From positions 1-5,508 of the forward strand of contig CAZQEN010000441.1 in assembly GCA_964591605.1 (NCBI GenBank): a DNA stretch of 5,508 nt, read 5' to 3'. Below, piece by piece: positions 5,361-5,508 of the stretch; positions within the stretch are counted from its first letter, which is position 1; each line of letters opens with the position of its first letter. This DNA comes from CAYLLT01 sp964591605. GTDB lineage: Bacteria > Planctomycetota > Phycisphaerae > UBA1845 > PWPN01. A program made the position numbers and the translations under genes. The notes under the pieces were generated by a model. It did not search any database. It saw only the letters and a list, made by a program, of their open reading frames with translations, and was not told where the DNA came from.

Positions 5361-5508
5361 GCCGGCAGTGAGAGTTGAGGGCAGGGGGCATGGGTGCGCA
5401 GCCGCGACATCACGTCCACACGCATGCACAAAGCATCGGGATGAGGGCGGACGGGAAAACGGGACTGGTTTGATATTGACAAGAAAAGGACGCGCAACTT
5501 GGTCTGAC

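Noticed and set aside
5476..5508. Plus-strand promoter beginning with TTGACA at 5476-5481.
   Set aside because: The -35 is perfect, but the position of the -10 (about 5499-5504, TTGGTC) is a poor match, and the window ends before any gene.

Overview
The window looks like a piece of a GC-rich Gram-negative bacterial chromosome. The best guess is a planctomycete or relative, possibly of the Phycisphaerae type. The reasons are a lipid A kinase (LpxK), a PEP-CTERM/exosortase-sorted exported protein, a tandem DUF1566 protein and REP/BIME-like palindromes between genes. The lineage is inferred from these gene types; no taxonomic marker gene is present.

Layout. Positions 1-3175 hold a compact minus-strand operon read right to left. 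It runs lpxK (2096-3175, TTG start with a good ribosome binding site), then a deoxyhypusine-synthase-like protein (1108-2118, overlapping the lpxK end by 23 nt), then an exported tandem DUF1566 protein (from 1111, ATGA overlap, running off the left edge). Positions 3176-3408 are a divergent intergenic region. It contains an unusually G-run-rich minus strand (3258-3317), a weak candidate lpxK -10 box, and a good sigma70-type promoter (3371-3398) for the rightward gene. That gene, at 3409-3888 on the plus strand, encodes a small two-helix membrane protein with a C-terminal four-cysteine zinc ribbon. Its mRNA is predicted to be almost leaderless.

From 3837 to 4145 there is a composite repeat. 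A 57-bp direct repeat (56/57 identical, 252 bp apart) copies the 3' end of the zinc-ribbon gene, stop codon included. The two copies flank two imperfect inverted-repeat pairs whose arms are themselves palindromic. The convergent minus-strand gene (4082-5269) encodes a secreted beta-propeller-like PEP-CTERM protein. Its reading frame runs through the downstream repeat copy antisense and stops inside a palindrome arm, giving a 31-residue tail after the usual basic end. A candidate sigma70 promoter (5332-5360) lies upstream of it. I see no gene in 5361-5508.

How the genes fit together. LpxK makes lipid IVA in outer-membrane biogenesis. The two downstream genes are co-transcribed and probably translationally coupled, but no pathway link to lipid A is evident. 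The PEP-CTERM gene has visibly lower GC than the lpxK operon (29/60 against 46/60 G+C in two sample 60-base blocks). The most unusual part of the window is the repeat-palindrome-repeat structure at 3837-4145, which appears to have reshaped the end of the PEP-CTERM gene.
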